This document shows, piece by piece, positions 38,455-46,636 of a stretch of 64,000 bases of DNA. The notes under the pieces are model-generated. The model saw nothing but the letters and a program-made list of their open reading frames with translations, did no database searches and had not been told where the DNA came from. Source of the DNA: Blastocatellia bacterium (GTDB taxonomy: Bacteria; Acidobacteriota; Blastocatellia; Chloracidobacteriales; JADJPF01); NCBI GenBank assembly GCA_025057015.1, contig JANWYG010000022.1:124001-188000 (forward strand), in the 5' to 3' direction. Position 1 is the stretch's first letter; the number at the start of each line of letters is the position of its first letter. Position numbers and translations under genes: made by a program.

Positions 38455-39408
38455 CTAGTAGAGTTCTGCCTCGCCTTCAGGTCTGGTTTTCCATCTTCTG
38501 TGCACCCAAAGCCACTGATCGGGATGGCGGCGAACATACTCTTCTACTATTTTTTGAAATCGCTCGGTATTTAGGCGTATATCTTCTTTGAGGTCGCCTG
38601 TGCGTATTATCTCGACTTCTCTGCCAAAATGTATTATGTGCACCTGGCGTTGCTCATCCCAGAAGGTGAAAGACGGCAAGACAACGGCATTTGTGCGTAG
38701 CGCTAAGGTTGCTAATCCAGGAGTTGAGCAAGCTTTAAGACCGAAGAAGTCGCAAAAAATGCCCATATTGCGTACCGTATTCAGATCTATCAGTATGCCA
38801 ACAGCCTCGCCTTTTCTAAGAGCTGAGAGTACGGCTCGAGAAGCGTTGTTTTTGTCTATGGTGCGATTGCCGTGTAGCGTCCTGTATTTTTCCACGAGCT
38901 GGTCTATATAAGGATTATCTATTTTGCGAATGAGAATGTTATGCGGGTATCCGTTTAGCGAATGGGCAAAAGATGATAGTTCCCAAGCTCCTAGATGTGC
39001 AGTAAGCATCAGTACACCACGGCCCGAACTTAAAGCTTTTAGATAATTGTCTAAGCCTTCGTATTCTACCACTTTAGAAATTTCTTGGCGGGTATATCGT
39101 GGAAAGTAGCTAAATTCAGCAAGCAGTCTTGCAAAGTTATCGAATACTTTCTTAACCATACGTTGGCGCTCGTTTTCGTCAAGTTGAGGCATAGCGATTT
39201 CTAGGTTCCTTAAGGCTATTAGACGTAGCCTATGAGCAGTTAAGTAACAGATACGGGCTATGACAGCGGCTATTGCATAAGATAGCTTCCTTGGAAGACT
39301 ACCAAGCAGAAGTAGCACCATCTTGACGAGCAAATACTCTGAGTAACAGCGAAGCTTCTTGATCATCCGAGGGAATCTAAGATAGCTCTGCTTCTTTTCT
39401 GTGATCAA
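38455..39408 (-). CDS. LpxL/HtrB-family lysophospholipid acyltransferase
   Basis: 317 residues. A membrane helix near 25-60 precedes the acyltransferase domain, with the H-x4-[DE] catalytic motif HLGAWE (about 138-143) inside LMLTAHLGAWELSSFAHSLN, then NNASRAVLSALRKGEAVGIL and CDFFGLKACSTPGLATLALRT. The C-terminus YVRRHPDQWLWVHRRWKTRP is characteristic of lipid A late acyltransferases. It would add a secondary acyl chain to lipid A or to a related lipid at the inner membrane. It lies upstream of the exported HD gene on the same strand, and 70 bp separate it from the divergent lipoprotein gene. Confidence 0.9.
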   Translation of the reverse strand: MITEKKQSYLRFPRMIKKLRCYSEYLLVKMVLLLLGSLPRKLSYAIAAVIARICYLTAHRLRLIALRNLEIAMPQLDENERQRMVKKVFDNFARLLAEFSYFPRYTRQEISKVVEYEGLDNYLKALSSGRGVLMLTAHLGAWELSSFAHSLNGYPHNILIRKIDNPYIDQLVEKYRTLHGNRTIDKNNASRAVLSALRKGEAVGILIDLNTVRNMGIFCDFFGLKACSTPGLATLALRTNAVVLPSFTFWDEQRQVHIIHFGREVEIIRTGDLKEDIRLNTERFQKIVEEYVRRHPDQWLWVHRRWKTRPEGEAELY

Positions 39409-39478
39409 GTTTTTAGTATCTCAGTCAGTTTGACACAGGCATGTTAGTTTGCTAATCTCAAGTTTTTAGCTACTTGTT

Positions 39479-40453
39479 ATGAATTTCTGCGCGAAACTCT
39501 TTGCTATTTGGCTTCTATTTATTACCGTCGGCTGTGTCAAAACTACTAGGCATACTGCGATAACTCTTCAGACATACGACGGCTTAAGTGCAGCCCAGCT
39601 GATAGAACGCATAAATAGCCGTAAGGCGAATGAGCTTAGCGCTGGTGCTTCTATCACTGTGATCGATCTATCGAAGGCGAAAGAAGGTAAGGTGGAGCCG
39701 TATCGTCCTGCTGATGGGTTAATAGTGTTGCAGCGGCCGGAGATGATACGGTTGCTTGTACGAATACCGATCATCAAGCAGAATATAGCGGATATGGTAA
39801 GCAACGGCGAGAAGTTTTCCATAGCTGTATATTATCCTGAGAAGTACAGGCAGTTCCTAACTGGTAGTAATGCCTCGAGTTACGAAGACCGCTTCTCTAT
39901 GCTTATGGAAAGGGACCCGAAGGCGGCTGAGTTTAGCAGTTTTGTTAGAATACGTCCGCAACACCTCACTGAAGCACTACTTCCCAGGCCGGTTTCTATT
40001 GGACAGAGTTATTTTGTCGTTGACCGTTTGCTTGAAGAAGACGAGCAAATTTCTGCAACGAAGCGGCGGCGAGTACTGAAAACCTATCAGGTGTTACATG
40101 TGCTTGACAAGGGAGCAGATGGCCAACTTTATCTACAGCGCGAGTTTTGGTTCGATCGGACCAGTCCGTCTCTTCCACTTGCAAAGCTGATAGTTTATGG
40201 TGCTTCTGGGATGATCACTTCTGAGATAGCATATAAAGAATATAAGTACTTCGAAGATGGGACTTACTGGCCGCGGCAAGTGGTTATAAAGCGTGCGCCG
40301 GACCGGTACGCAATGGAGCTTAACTTTCATAGCGTCAACAGGAACTTCCAAGTAACAGAGCTGACTTTCAGATTGGAAAATCGCGAAAACCTCCCTTTCA
40401 AGGACTTGGACGCTACTTCGAACCTTTCTCCAAAAGCCTCTCCGGATCGTTGA
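39479..40453 (+). CDS. Outer-membrane lipoprotein, LolB/DUF4292-like
   Basis: 324 residues. The N-terminus MNFCAKLFAIWLLFITVGCV is a lipoprotein signal with the lipobox VGC. The mature part starts with a helix (GLSAAQLIERINSRKANE) and continues with beta-strands (GLIVLQRPEMIRLLVRIPII, then MITSEIAYKEYKYFEDGTYW, and ELNFHSVNRNFQVTELTFRL), reminiscent of the half-barrel of LolA/LolB and DUF4292 proteins. A possible role is to receive lipoproteins or lipids at the outer membrane. It is the first gene of a run with an ABC permease (1 bp gap), its ATPase and a LolA-like protein. Confidence 0.75.
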   Translation: MNFCAKLFAIWLLFITVGCVKTTRHTAITLQTYDGLSAAQLIERINSRKANELSAGASITVIDLSKAKEGKVEPYRPADGLIVLQRPEMIRLLVRIPIIKQNIADMVSNGEKFSIAVYYPEKYRQFLTGSNASSYEDRFSMLMERDPKAAEFSSFVRIRPQHLTEALLPRPVSIGQSYFVVDRLLEEDEQISATKRRRVLKTYQVLHVLDKGADGQLYLQREFWFDRTSPSLPLAKLIVYGASGMITSEIAYKEYKYFEDGTYWPRQVVIKRAPDRYAMELNFHSVNRNFQVTELTFRLENRENLPFKDLDATSNLSPKASPDR

Positions 40454-40454
40454 T

Positions 40455-41555
40455 ATGGAATACGAGCTGATACTTGCGAACATAACGCAGCGCCCTATGC
40501 GCACTTTTATAAGTATCGTAGGTGTTGCACTTGGGGTAGTACTTGTAGTGGTAGTGGTAGGTCTTTCGCGGGGAATGCTAAAGGAGCAAGGCCGGCGTAA
40601 CTCAAATTTCGGGGCGGAGATTATTTTCCGTCGCCCGGGAGCACTAAGCTTTACCTCGACTTCTGGTCTGTCTATGCCCGTACAGTACGGTCCGAAGCTT
40701 GCGCAGATAGAGGGTGTAAGCATGGTGAGTCCCTTGGGACAATATCTCAAGCAGTCGAGTCAAGGTTTTGGTGTTGAGCTGGTCGATGGCATAGACTTTC
40801 CTACCTACGTCCGAGTAAGCAGTATCAGGATAGTCGAAGGTGGCCCTTTTGAGACTGAGATGGATGTAATAGTGGACCGCGTTTATTCTCGCAACAAGAA
40901 CGTAGTAGTAGGAAGTAAGGTCGAAATTTTTGGCAGGCAATTTCGTGTAGTAGGTATCTATGAGCCAGAAGTCGGTGCAAGGATCAAGATGCAGCTCGAT
41001 ACCATGCAGCGCCTGTTGGGAGCGAAAGAAAGATGTAGCTACTTTTATGTTAAGTGCGTGGATCCTGCCTTGCAGGAAGAGGTTGCTAAACGTATAAACG
41101 CTCAACTGCCGGGTAATCAGATCATATTTGTGCGTGACATACCGGTGCTTTATGAGCGTGGATCTAAAGCTCTCAACACATTTCTGCAGGTTGTAATTGC
41201 CGTAGCTCTGATAGTGAGCACCCTAGTGATATTGCTATCGATGTACACTACTATCATAGAAAGGACTCGTGAGATAGGTATACTGAAAAGTCTGGGTGCA
41301 TCTCGGTCGTTCATCGTCCGCACTATACAGCAAGAGGCTATCTTAATTAGCATTCTTGGTGTCTTGCTTGGCTACCTTCTGGCAGTAGCGGTGCGAGAGG
41401 TAGTTATGCAATATACTGCACTAATAGTGGATATCGAGCTGAAGTGGATGTTGTATGCTGGACTGATTGGCATAATAAGCGGCTTTCTTGGTTCGCTCTA
41501 TCCCGCCTTGCGAGCCGCGGCCCAAGATCCTATTAAGGCCATAAGCTATGAGTGA
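40455..41555 (+). CDS. ABC transporter permease, MacB/LolC/FtsX family
   Basis: 366 residues with one N-terminal transmembrane helix (about 18-38, [20 protein letters not shown]), a large periplasmic domain (MacB-PCD-like, about 45-240), and three C-terminal helices (about 245-270, 295-325, 335-355) carrying the FtsX-core signature [35 protein letters not shown]. Such permeases pull lipoproteins or other substrates out of the membrane instead of pumping small solutes. Only one permease gene is present, so it probably works as a homodimer. The neighbouring ATPase overlaps by 8 bp, and lipoprotein and LolA-like genes flank it, pointing to lipoprotein release. Confidence 0.88.
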   Translation: MEYELILANITQRPMRTFISIVGVALGVVLVVVVVGLSRGMLKEQGRRNSNFGAEIIFRRPGALSFTSTSGLSMPVQYGPKLAQIEGVSMVSPLGQYLKQSSQGFGVELVDGIDFPTYVRVSSIRIVEGGPFETEMDVIVDRVYSRNKNVVVGSKVEIFGRQFRVVGIYEPEVGARIKMQLDTMQRLLGAKERCSYFYVKCVDPALQEEVAKRINAQLPGNQIIFVRDIPVLYERGSKALNTFLQVVIAVALIVSTLVILLSMYTTIIERTREIGILKSLGASRSFIVRTIQQEAILISILGVLLGYLLAVAVREVVMQYTALIVDIELKWMLYAGLIGIISGFLGSLYPALRAAAQDPIKAISYE

Positions 41556-42234
41556 AAAAAAGGTAATTGAAACGATAGATCTAAAAATGACCTATAAAGC
41601 GGGCAAGGTTGCAGTACATGCTCTCAGAGGAGTAGATTTAGTAGTCGAACAAGGAGAGTTTGTGGCAATAATGGGGCCTTCTGGATGTGGTAAGTCTACG
41701 CTTTTACATATCCTCGGCTGCATGTTGAAACCTTCTTCGGGTAAGGTAGTCATAGACGGCGAAGATGTCTCCAACATGAGTGAGCAAGAACGTACAGAAG
41801 TGCGTCGTCGCAAGATTGGATTTGTGTTTCAAAAGTTTAACTTGTTTCCTACGCTTACTGCCGAAGGCAACATTCGCCTTGCAGAACGTATAAGAAAGAA
41901 CGGTAGGCTGCCTGATAGTGGGGGGGTTAGCATGTCAGAAATCCTGAAGCTACTCAATCTGGAAGGTCGGTTGCATCATAAACCTGCCGAAATGTCTGGC
42001 GGTGAGCAGCAGCGCGTCGCCATAGCGCGGGCTCTTGTAAATCATCCGGCTATAGTGCTAGCAGATGAGCCTACGGGTAATCTGGACAGCGAGCATTCGC
42101 AGATAGTTCTAAATATGTTTAAGCAGCTCAACGAAAAGTTTGGGCAGACTATTTTGATGATAACTCATAGCGAAGAGGCAGCTTCGGTGGCAAGTAGAAT
42201 ACTTCGAATGCGTGATGGACGGATCTTGCAATAA
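41548..42234 (+). CDS. ABC transporter ATPase, LolD/MacB type
   Basis: 228 residues with all ATPase motifs: Walker [11 protein letters not shown]-loop VFQKFNLFP, signature [15 protein letters not shown], Walker [14 protein letters not shown] and switch H near THSEEAA. The [19 protein letters not shown] and DEPTGNLD patterns are typical of the LolD/MacB/FtsE branch. It overlaps the permease gene by 8 bp and clearly energises it. A small membrane protein and a LolA-like protein follow, supporting a lipoprotein-sorting role rather than macrolide export. Confidence 0.92.
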   Translation: MSEKKVIETIDLKMTYKAGKVAVHALRGVDLVVEQGEFVAIMGPSGCGKSTLLHILGCMLKPSSGKVVIDGEDVSNMSEQERTEVRRRKIGFVFQKFNLFPTLTAEGNIRLAERIRKNGRLPDSGGVSMSEILKLLNLEGRLHHKPAEMSGGEQQRVAIARALVNHPAIVLADEPTGNLDSEHSQIVLNMFKQLNEKFGQTILMITHSEEAASVASRILRMRDGRILQ

Positions 42235-42254
42235 AGTCCTCCGGTCGATTAGAG

Positions 42255-42596
42255 ATGATAAAGATATGGGAAGTAATAAAAAAAATAGTTCTGTGGTCCT
42301 ATGATCGCGGTACTTGGCAATACGACTTGTTAGCTGTGTTGATACTTGCATTTATCTTTCTGACACCACATTCCGTACTGGATGGGCGCATGGCTAACAG
42401 AGATGCCACCGAAGTCTACATCCCTGCATCTGAATTAGCTAAAGAGCGGTTGGATAAGGATGTCAAACTTGCTGAGCTGCTCGCAAAGTCAGCCTCAAAA
42501 AGGACTCGGCGTGAGCTTGTCGTCGAACGTATCGAACCTGATTTTGATGATGATGCTAAGCTCAAAGGCTTTCGAGTCTACTGTGTGCCAAAATGA
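42255..42596 (+). CDS. Small single-pass membrane protein
   Basis: 113 residues with one hydrophobic segment at about 24-42 (YDLLAVLILAFIFLTPHSVL), preceded by basic residues, and a charged C-terminal part ending RVYCVPK. No family is recognised. It lies 20 bp after the ABC ATPase and overlaps the LolA-like gene by 4 bp, so it belongs to the same operon and could be an accessory subunit of the transporter. Confidence 0.7.
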   Translation: MIKIWEVIKKIVLWSYDRGTWQYDLLAVLILAFIFLTPHSVLDGRMANRDATEVYIPASELAKERLDKDVKLAELLAKSASKRTRRELVVERIEPDFDDDAKLKGFRVYCVPK

Positions 42597-43273
42597 TTTT
42601 ATCTAGAGAAGCGATGTGCAAATTGTTAGTCTTACTTTTCGTTGCACCTCTGTGCTTTGCTTCCCAGAAGGAAGATGAGGTGCTCAAAAAAATGGAGGCA
42701 TCAGGTAAGACTCTGAAAAACTTGACTGCCGAGCTGTGGCAACAGAAGACAAACACGCAGATAGGCATTCAAGAACCTGCCGAAGTAGGCAAACTCTACT
42801 ACGTGCCTGCCAAGAATGGTAAATTCAAACTTAGGATAGATATCACTACTCCGCCCAAGACCATAGTTGTTGATGGCGATCATGTAAAGTTCTACCAACC
42901 TGAAATACGGCAACTTTTGCTTACTTCTCTCAAGAGAGCTTCCCAAAACCAATCAGTTGCATCGCTAGCTATAACGTTTGGCTCTGTAGACGTGATTCGA
43001 AGTAACTATGAAGTGAGGTACCTGAGAGATGAGGTAGTTGACGGCGAAGGAACTGCCGTTTTGCTGCTAGTACCAAAGACAAAAGGGCCGTACAAACAGA
43101 TAGAACTGTGGATATCTCAAAAGCAGTGGTTACCTGTACGACAGCGCTTCGTGGAGTTAAACGATGATGTCATAGTGATCAAGTTGTCAAATATCAAGCT
43201 CAATACGAACTTTGACTCGTCAAAGTTGATAGACAGTTTCAATCCTCCTAACGTCAAGATTATCAAGGGGTGA
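42593..43273 (+). CDS. LolA-like periplasmic lipoprotein carrier
   Basis: 226 residues with a signal peptide ending near LLFVAPLCFA (about residue 23). The pattern VLKKMEASGKTLKNLTAELWQQ, GKLYYVPAKNGKFKLRIDIT, VVDGDHVKFYQPEIRQLL and QIELWISQKQWLPVRQRFVE fits the LolA/LolB half-barrel: the early helix, the GxL.....PGRFR.DY-type strand, and the DG.xLW.Y-type loop. LolA carries lipoproteins through the periplasm. It is the last gene after a MacB-type ABC transporter. Its end overlaps the convergent lipoprotein gene by 11 bp. Confidence 0.8.
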   Translation: MILSREAMCKLLVLLFVAPLCFASQKEDEVLKKMEASGKTLKNLTAELWQQKTNTQIGIQEPAEVGKLYYVPAKNGKFKLRIDITTPPKTIVVDGDHVKFYQPEIRQLLLTSLKRASQNQSVASLAITFGSVDVIRSNYEVRYLRDEVVDGEGTAVLLLVPKTKGPYKQIELWISQKQWLPVRQRFVELNDDVIVIKLSNIKLNTNFDSSKLIDSFNPPNVKIIKG

Positions 43274-43745
43274 TTGCTACCGTGCGACCTTGTATCTCTA
43301 GAGTCCCAGATTGAACTTGTAGCGGGAAGAATACTATCCCTTTAGCGGGAGGAGTAATCGGTTTGGAGAGGTCAAGACAAAGAGAGAGAAACTTTGCTTT
43401 TTCCTCTTTGCTAAGTACTAGCGGATACAGTGTGACGTCATAACTGTCGAGGACCTTGTCATATACCTTTTCAGCGCGCAAGGGAGTGATACGTCGGCCG
43501 TCACTCGTTACAAAGTATATGGACTTGCTGCTGAAACTCTTGCCGCTGTTTACCTCGACAATGACCGGTAGAAGCCCTAGCAAGTACGGATTGAAGTCTA
43601 GAGTGTCTACCGCTGTATCTTCGTCAATTATGGCTGCTCGCAGCGGCTGTGTTTCATCAGCGGTTACTAGTTTCTCAGGTCGTACTCGCAGTGGCGGGCT
43701 GCAAGCTTGAAGTAATACTAGAAGCAGTAAACAAATTCTGGGCAT
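43263..43745 (-). CDS. Putative lipoprotein of unknown function
   Basis: 160 residues with a lipoprotein signal MPRICLLLLVLLQAC (lipobox LQAC, Cys near residue 15). The mature part is beta-rich (LPVIVEVNSGKSFSSKSIYF, GIVFFPLQVQSGTLEIQGRT). No known domain is recognised. It is read toward the LolA-like gene, overlapping its end, and diverges across 31 bp from the CxxCH protein gene. Confidence 0.72.
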   Translation of the reverse strand: MPRICLLLLVLLQACSPPLRVRPEKLVTADETQPLRAAIIDEDTAVDTLDFNPYLLGLLPVIVEVNSGKSFSSKSIYFVTSDGRRITPLRAEKVYDKVLDSYDVTLYPLVLSKEEKAKFLSLCLDLSKPITPPAKGIVFFPLQVQSGTLEIQGRTVAITP

Positions 43746-43776
43746 TCTTGAATAAGTTTAGTAAGGTGAGGTGAAG

Positions 43777-44052
43777 ATGAAAAGATTAAAACTAACTTTA
43801 TTCGCTTTGCTAGTCATTACTGTTTTTTCTGTGGATTGGACTGTGGGACATCCGGCTTTCCTCAAAAAAGCCAAGAGCATGGGGCTTGCTGCTAAAAACT
43901 GCACTTTCTGCCATGAGAGTCCAAAAGGTGGTAAGAAGTGGAACGAACGAGGACTTTGGCTCAAAGAGCAAAAAAAACAACGTGGGGCGAAACGAGTGGA
44001 TGTAGAATGGCTCAGAGACTATCCTACCGATAAGGCTGCGCTTGAGAAGTGA
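43777..44052 (+). CDS. Small exported CxxCH protein (monohaem cytochrome-like)
   Basis: 91 residues from the ATG at 43777, which has GAGG six bases upstream; a GTG two codons earlier was rejected. A signal or anchor segment (MKRLKLTLFALLVITVFS) is followed by HPAFLKKAKSMGLAAKNCTF then CHESPKGGK, that is, a single haem-attachment motif CTFCH at about residue 41. A lysine- and arginine-rich tail follows. This suggests a small c-type haem protein; the sixth ligand cannot be identified with certainty. The stop overlaps the rsmB start (TGATG), an odd pairing with a cytoplasmic methyltransferase. Confidence 0.75.
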   Translation: MKRLKLTLFALLVITVFSVDWTVGHPAFLKKAKSMGLAAKNCTFCHESPKGGKKWNERGLWLKEQKKQRGAKRVDVEWLRDYPTDKAALEK

Positions 44053-45335
44053 TGAATGTATCGCCAGCGCGCAGGCTAGCTCTAGAGATACTCAGACAGA
44101 TAGAGAAAGGAGCTCGCGCTTCGTCAGCTTTAGCGAACCTGCGCGCTGATAAGCCGGTAGATCGCAGGTTAGCCACTGAGTTAGTGATGGGAGTGCTGCG
44201 AAATTATCGGCTACTTGACTACCTGATCGAGAGGTTTTCCACCAAAAAAGTTGACAAATTCGATGCTGAGGTACGCCTTGCGCTTAGACTTGGAACATAT
44301 CAACTGTTCTGTTTGGATAAGGTTCCTGAAGCAGCAGCCGTAAACGAATCGGTTAACTTAACGAAGCTTCACTGCAAGTCTGCTGCAGGACTAGTTAATG
44401 CTATACTACGCAAGTTGTCAGAAAATAAGACTCATCTAGCGAAGGATATAATCAAACTAGCACCACCTATAAAGTATTCACACCCTGACTGGCTTTATGA
44501 GCGGTGGCAGCGGTTTTGGGGGAAAGAGGCTGAGGCCATAGCTGCCGCAAATAATCAGACACCGCAGGTTACTTTCAGGTTTAACCTTCTGCACCCTGAA
44601 GTAGAGCAGGCAATGAAGACATTGGAAGGGCTTTATGAACCCGGTAGGTTGCTTAGTTCTGCGTGTAGGTTGCTACCTGATGCGCAGCGTGAGCTACTCG
44701 ATAGTTTTGTATCTAAAGGTGCTTGCTACATACAGGATGAGGCCTCGCAGTTTGTCGCTGAGTTAGTCGATGCAAGACCTGGGCAGACAGTACTCGATCT
44801 GTGTGCTGCTCCCGGGGGAAAGACTACGTTGCTTGCAGCGAGAATGTGTAACGTAGGGAGGCTAATTGCTTGTGAATCGGATCGCTCTCGCTTCGAAATA
44901 CTGGCTGCAGCCGTACGTAGGATGCAGGCAAAAGTAGAGCTCTACTGCTGCGATGCAACAGCCGAACTACCTTTTGAGGGGATATTTTTTGATAGGATAC
45001 TTGTAGATGCTCCTTGCTCTGGCACAGGGACCCTTGCTCGCAACCCCGACATACGTTTGCATTTGCGTCCGGAAAAGCTGTCGGAACTTTCTTCTATACA
45101 ATATAAAATCCTCTGTAATGCTGCCTCGCGGTTGGCTGCTGGTGGCAGGCTAATTTACGCGACTTGCTCGCTAGAGCCTGAAGAAAATGAGCATGTAGTC
45201 GAGGCATTTCTTGCGTCTCACAAGCATCTCAAACTTCTCACCTTACAGCCTGATACTGGCAAAGCTCTAATACGTCTTTGGCCTCATAAGGATAGTACAA
45301 GCGGTTTTTTTGTCGCAGTGTTCGAGATTTCCTAA
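44052..45335 (+). CDS. rsmB: 16S rRNA (cytosine(967)-C(5))-methyltransferase
   Basis: 427 residues. The N-terminal NusB-like domain (ARRLALEILRQIEKGARASS, LATELVMGVLRNYRLLDYLI) is followed by a SAM-dependent RNA methyltransferase domain with VLDLCAAPGGKTTLLAARM, the catalytic pair CSG in LVDAPCSGTGTLARNPDIR and YATCSLEPEENEHVVEAFL. These are the two conserved cysteines of RNA m5C methyltransferases. It methylates C967 of 16S rRNA. The ATG at 44052 shares its A with the stop of the CxxCH gene. Confidence 0.94.
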   Translation: MNVSPARRLALEILRQIEKGARASSALANLRADKPVDRRLATELVMGVLRNYRLLDYLIERFSTKKVDKFDAEVRLALRLGTYQLFCLDKVPEAAAVNESVNLTKLHCKSAAGLVNAILRKLSENKTHLAKDIIKLAPPIKYSHPDWLYERWQRFWGKEAEAIAAANNQTPQVTFRFNLLHPEVEQAMKTLEGLYEPGRLLSSACRLLPDAQRELLDSFVSKGACYIQDEASQFVAELVDARPGQTVLDLCAAPGGKTTLLAARMCNVGRLIACESDRSRFEILAAAVRRMQAKVELYCCDATAELPFEGIFFDRILVDAPCSGTGTLARNPDIRLHLRPEKLSELSSIQYKILCNAASRLAAGGRLIYATCSLEPEENEHVVEAFLASHKHLKLLTLQPDTGKALIRLWPHKDSTSGFFVAVFEIS

Positions 45336-45381
45336 AGAGCGCGTTAGCTTTTTGCGGATACATTATTCTTCGGAGAAAGTG

Positions 45382-46107
45382 ATGCCACAAGTAATCTCGG
45401 TCGAGGACGCTTCGGGCGCGCTCTATGAGATAGATCTCTGGATGCTTCGCTATGAATGGTTCGAATTTTTGACGCAACAGCAACAAAAAGTGCTACTTGC
45501 TAGGAAGAGGATTAAACTTGGTGTTCGAGCAAGCAGTTTGCTTTTACACCTTAGCTTAGATTACTCGAGGGTCTACCGCATAGACGAGTACACGCTACAG
45601 GGAGATAGCTTATATCTAGTATTATCATCGACCCAAGAAAAAGAGTATGCTTTATTAGTTGGACTTAGTAAAGGATGGGCGCATAGATCGGCAACTGAGC
45701 TTCTGCGTGAACATTGTACTGGCAAGTTCCTTACTTATTCAGCACACCGCGGTCGAATCAAAGCTGTAGTGCGACAAAGTGAAAGAGACTTGCGGGCATT
45801 CTTTCTGGCTGATTTTTCGGTCAAGACTCATTACCGTCTGTTACTTGCTGAAGCTATCGAGTGGTACAGCCGTTGTGTAAGGCGCTATTCATCATTGCGG
45901 TTTTTCAGCTTGATCCTCCCAGAAAGTACCGTAAACAAAGTGTCTGCACTGGTGTCATTGTTCAAGCCGTTGAGTTGCGAGTTAGTCTTGGAGGCACTTA
46001 GTGTAGATGGTATTTATCCAGTTAAGCCTTTTTGGCAGATGGAGTTAGCTTTAAATCCGCCTGAACGCTCTCGTTACGTAGACAGTTTCTTCTGGGATTT
46101 TCTTTAG
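45382..46107 (+). CDS. N-terminal part of a split PD-(D/E)XK-type protein
   Basis: 241 residues from the ATG at 45382 (GGAG six bases upstream; MPQVISVEDASGALYEIDLW), ending FFWDFL before TAG at 46105-46107. It holds beta-rich and basic stretches (FLTYSAHRGRIKAVVRQSER) and no clear catalytic motif by itself. The ORF in the +1 frame, overlapping from 46082 to the end at 46636, has no usual start codon and continues with the nuclease core. I therefore think this is the first part of one protein, about 417 residues, in which the frame changes at CTT TAG C (46102-46108). A similar long protein, with the segment ending in a WLE motif and a later IELK motif, is familiar to me from Acidobacteriota, from memory only. 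Confidence 0.72.
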   Translation: MPQVISVEDASGALYEIDLWMLRYEWFEFLTQQQQKVLLARKRIKLGVRASSLLLHLSLDYSRVYRIDEYTLQGDSLYLVLSSTQEKEYALLVGLSKGWAHRSATELLREHCTGKFLTYSAHRGRIKAVVRQSERDLRAFFLADFSVKTHYRLLLAEAIEWYSRCVRRYSSLRFFSLILPESTVNKVSALVSLFKPLSCELVLEALSVDGIYPVKPFWQMELALNPPERSRYVDSFFWDFL

Positions 46108-46636
46108 CGGCGAATCCTCGGCAGGCAATTCGGCTGTTCAAAGTTGGTTAGAAATTACCTGTAAGACAGGGTCTTCTGCTGTCAGTAGTAGGCATAAATC
46201 ATTTGAAAAGCAGCTAGAGGAAGTAGTAAAGCGCAACTATAGCAAGCTTGATCCGGACTTAGTAGAGGTTTACGGACAGTTATCGGTATTTACTGGGCGT
46301 TGTCGGCTGCAGTTTGACTTAGTTGGAGTACGTGCTGACGGCAGGCTTGTGTTGATCGAGCTAAAGGTGTCGGAGGATGCAGGGTTTCCGTTACAGGCGC
46401 TCGAGTATTGGTGCAAGGTTGAGGCGCTTAGGCGACAGGGCTATTTTAGTGATCTGTTTGACCAGGTTGCCGATGCTCCGGCGTTAGTTTATCTTGTCGC
46501 TCCGGCACTTAGGTTTCATAAGAACTTCTGGCGTCTCTGTACGTTCGTAGACAGCAAGGTACCGCTTTATGGCATCGGAATAAACAGCGATTGGCACAGA
46601 GGCCTTAAGATATATTTCTTCAAGAGGGCAAACTGA
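46106..46636 (+). CDS. C-terminal PD-(D/E)XK nuclease-like part, +1 frame continuation
   Basis: This frame is open from 46082 to the TGA at 46634-46636, but contains no ATG, GTG or TTG until the GTG at 46349, which falls inside a conserved motif. Read from the slip site it encodes SGESSAGNSAVQSWLEITCK, a helix (FEKQLEEVVKRNYSKLDPDL) and the nuclease core QFDLVGVRADGRLVLIELKV, where D (46316) and E-x-K (46358-46366) form a PD-(D/E)XK metal site. The conserved helix after it includes PLQALEYWCKVEALRRQGYF. It probably continues the protein encoded at 45382. Alternatives are an ATT start at 46097, or a genuine broken gene. Function unknown, possibly DNA binding or cleavage. Confidence 0.68.
   Translation, partial: SGESSAGNSAVQSWLEITCKTGSSAVSSRHKSFEKQLEEVVKRNYSKLDPDLVEVYGQLSVFTGRCRLQFDLVGVRADGRLVLIELKVSEDAGFPLQALEYWCKVEALRRQGYFSDLFDQVADAPALVYLVAPALRFHKNFWRLCTFVDSKVPLYGIGINSDWHRGLKIYFFKRAN

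Noticed and set aside
40644-41105. Open reading frame of 153 codons on the minus strand
   Set aside because: It lies wholly antisense to the ABC permease gene, which has strong family motifs and overlapping operon partners; the antisense product has no recognisable features.
46349-46636. A separate 95-residue protein starting at GTG 46349
   Set aside because: The start would fall inside the PD-(D/E)XK motif, removing its Asp; the frame is open much further upstream.
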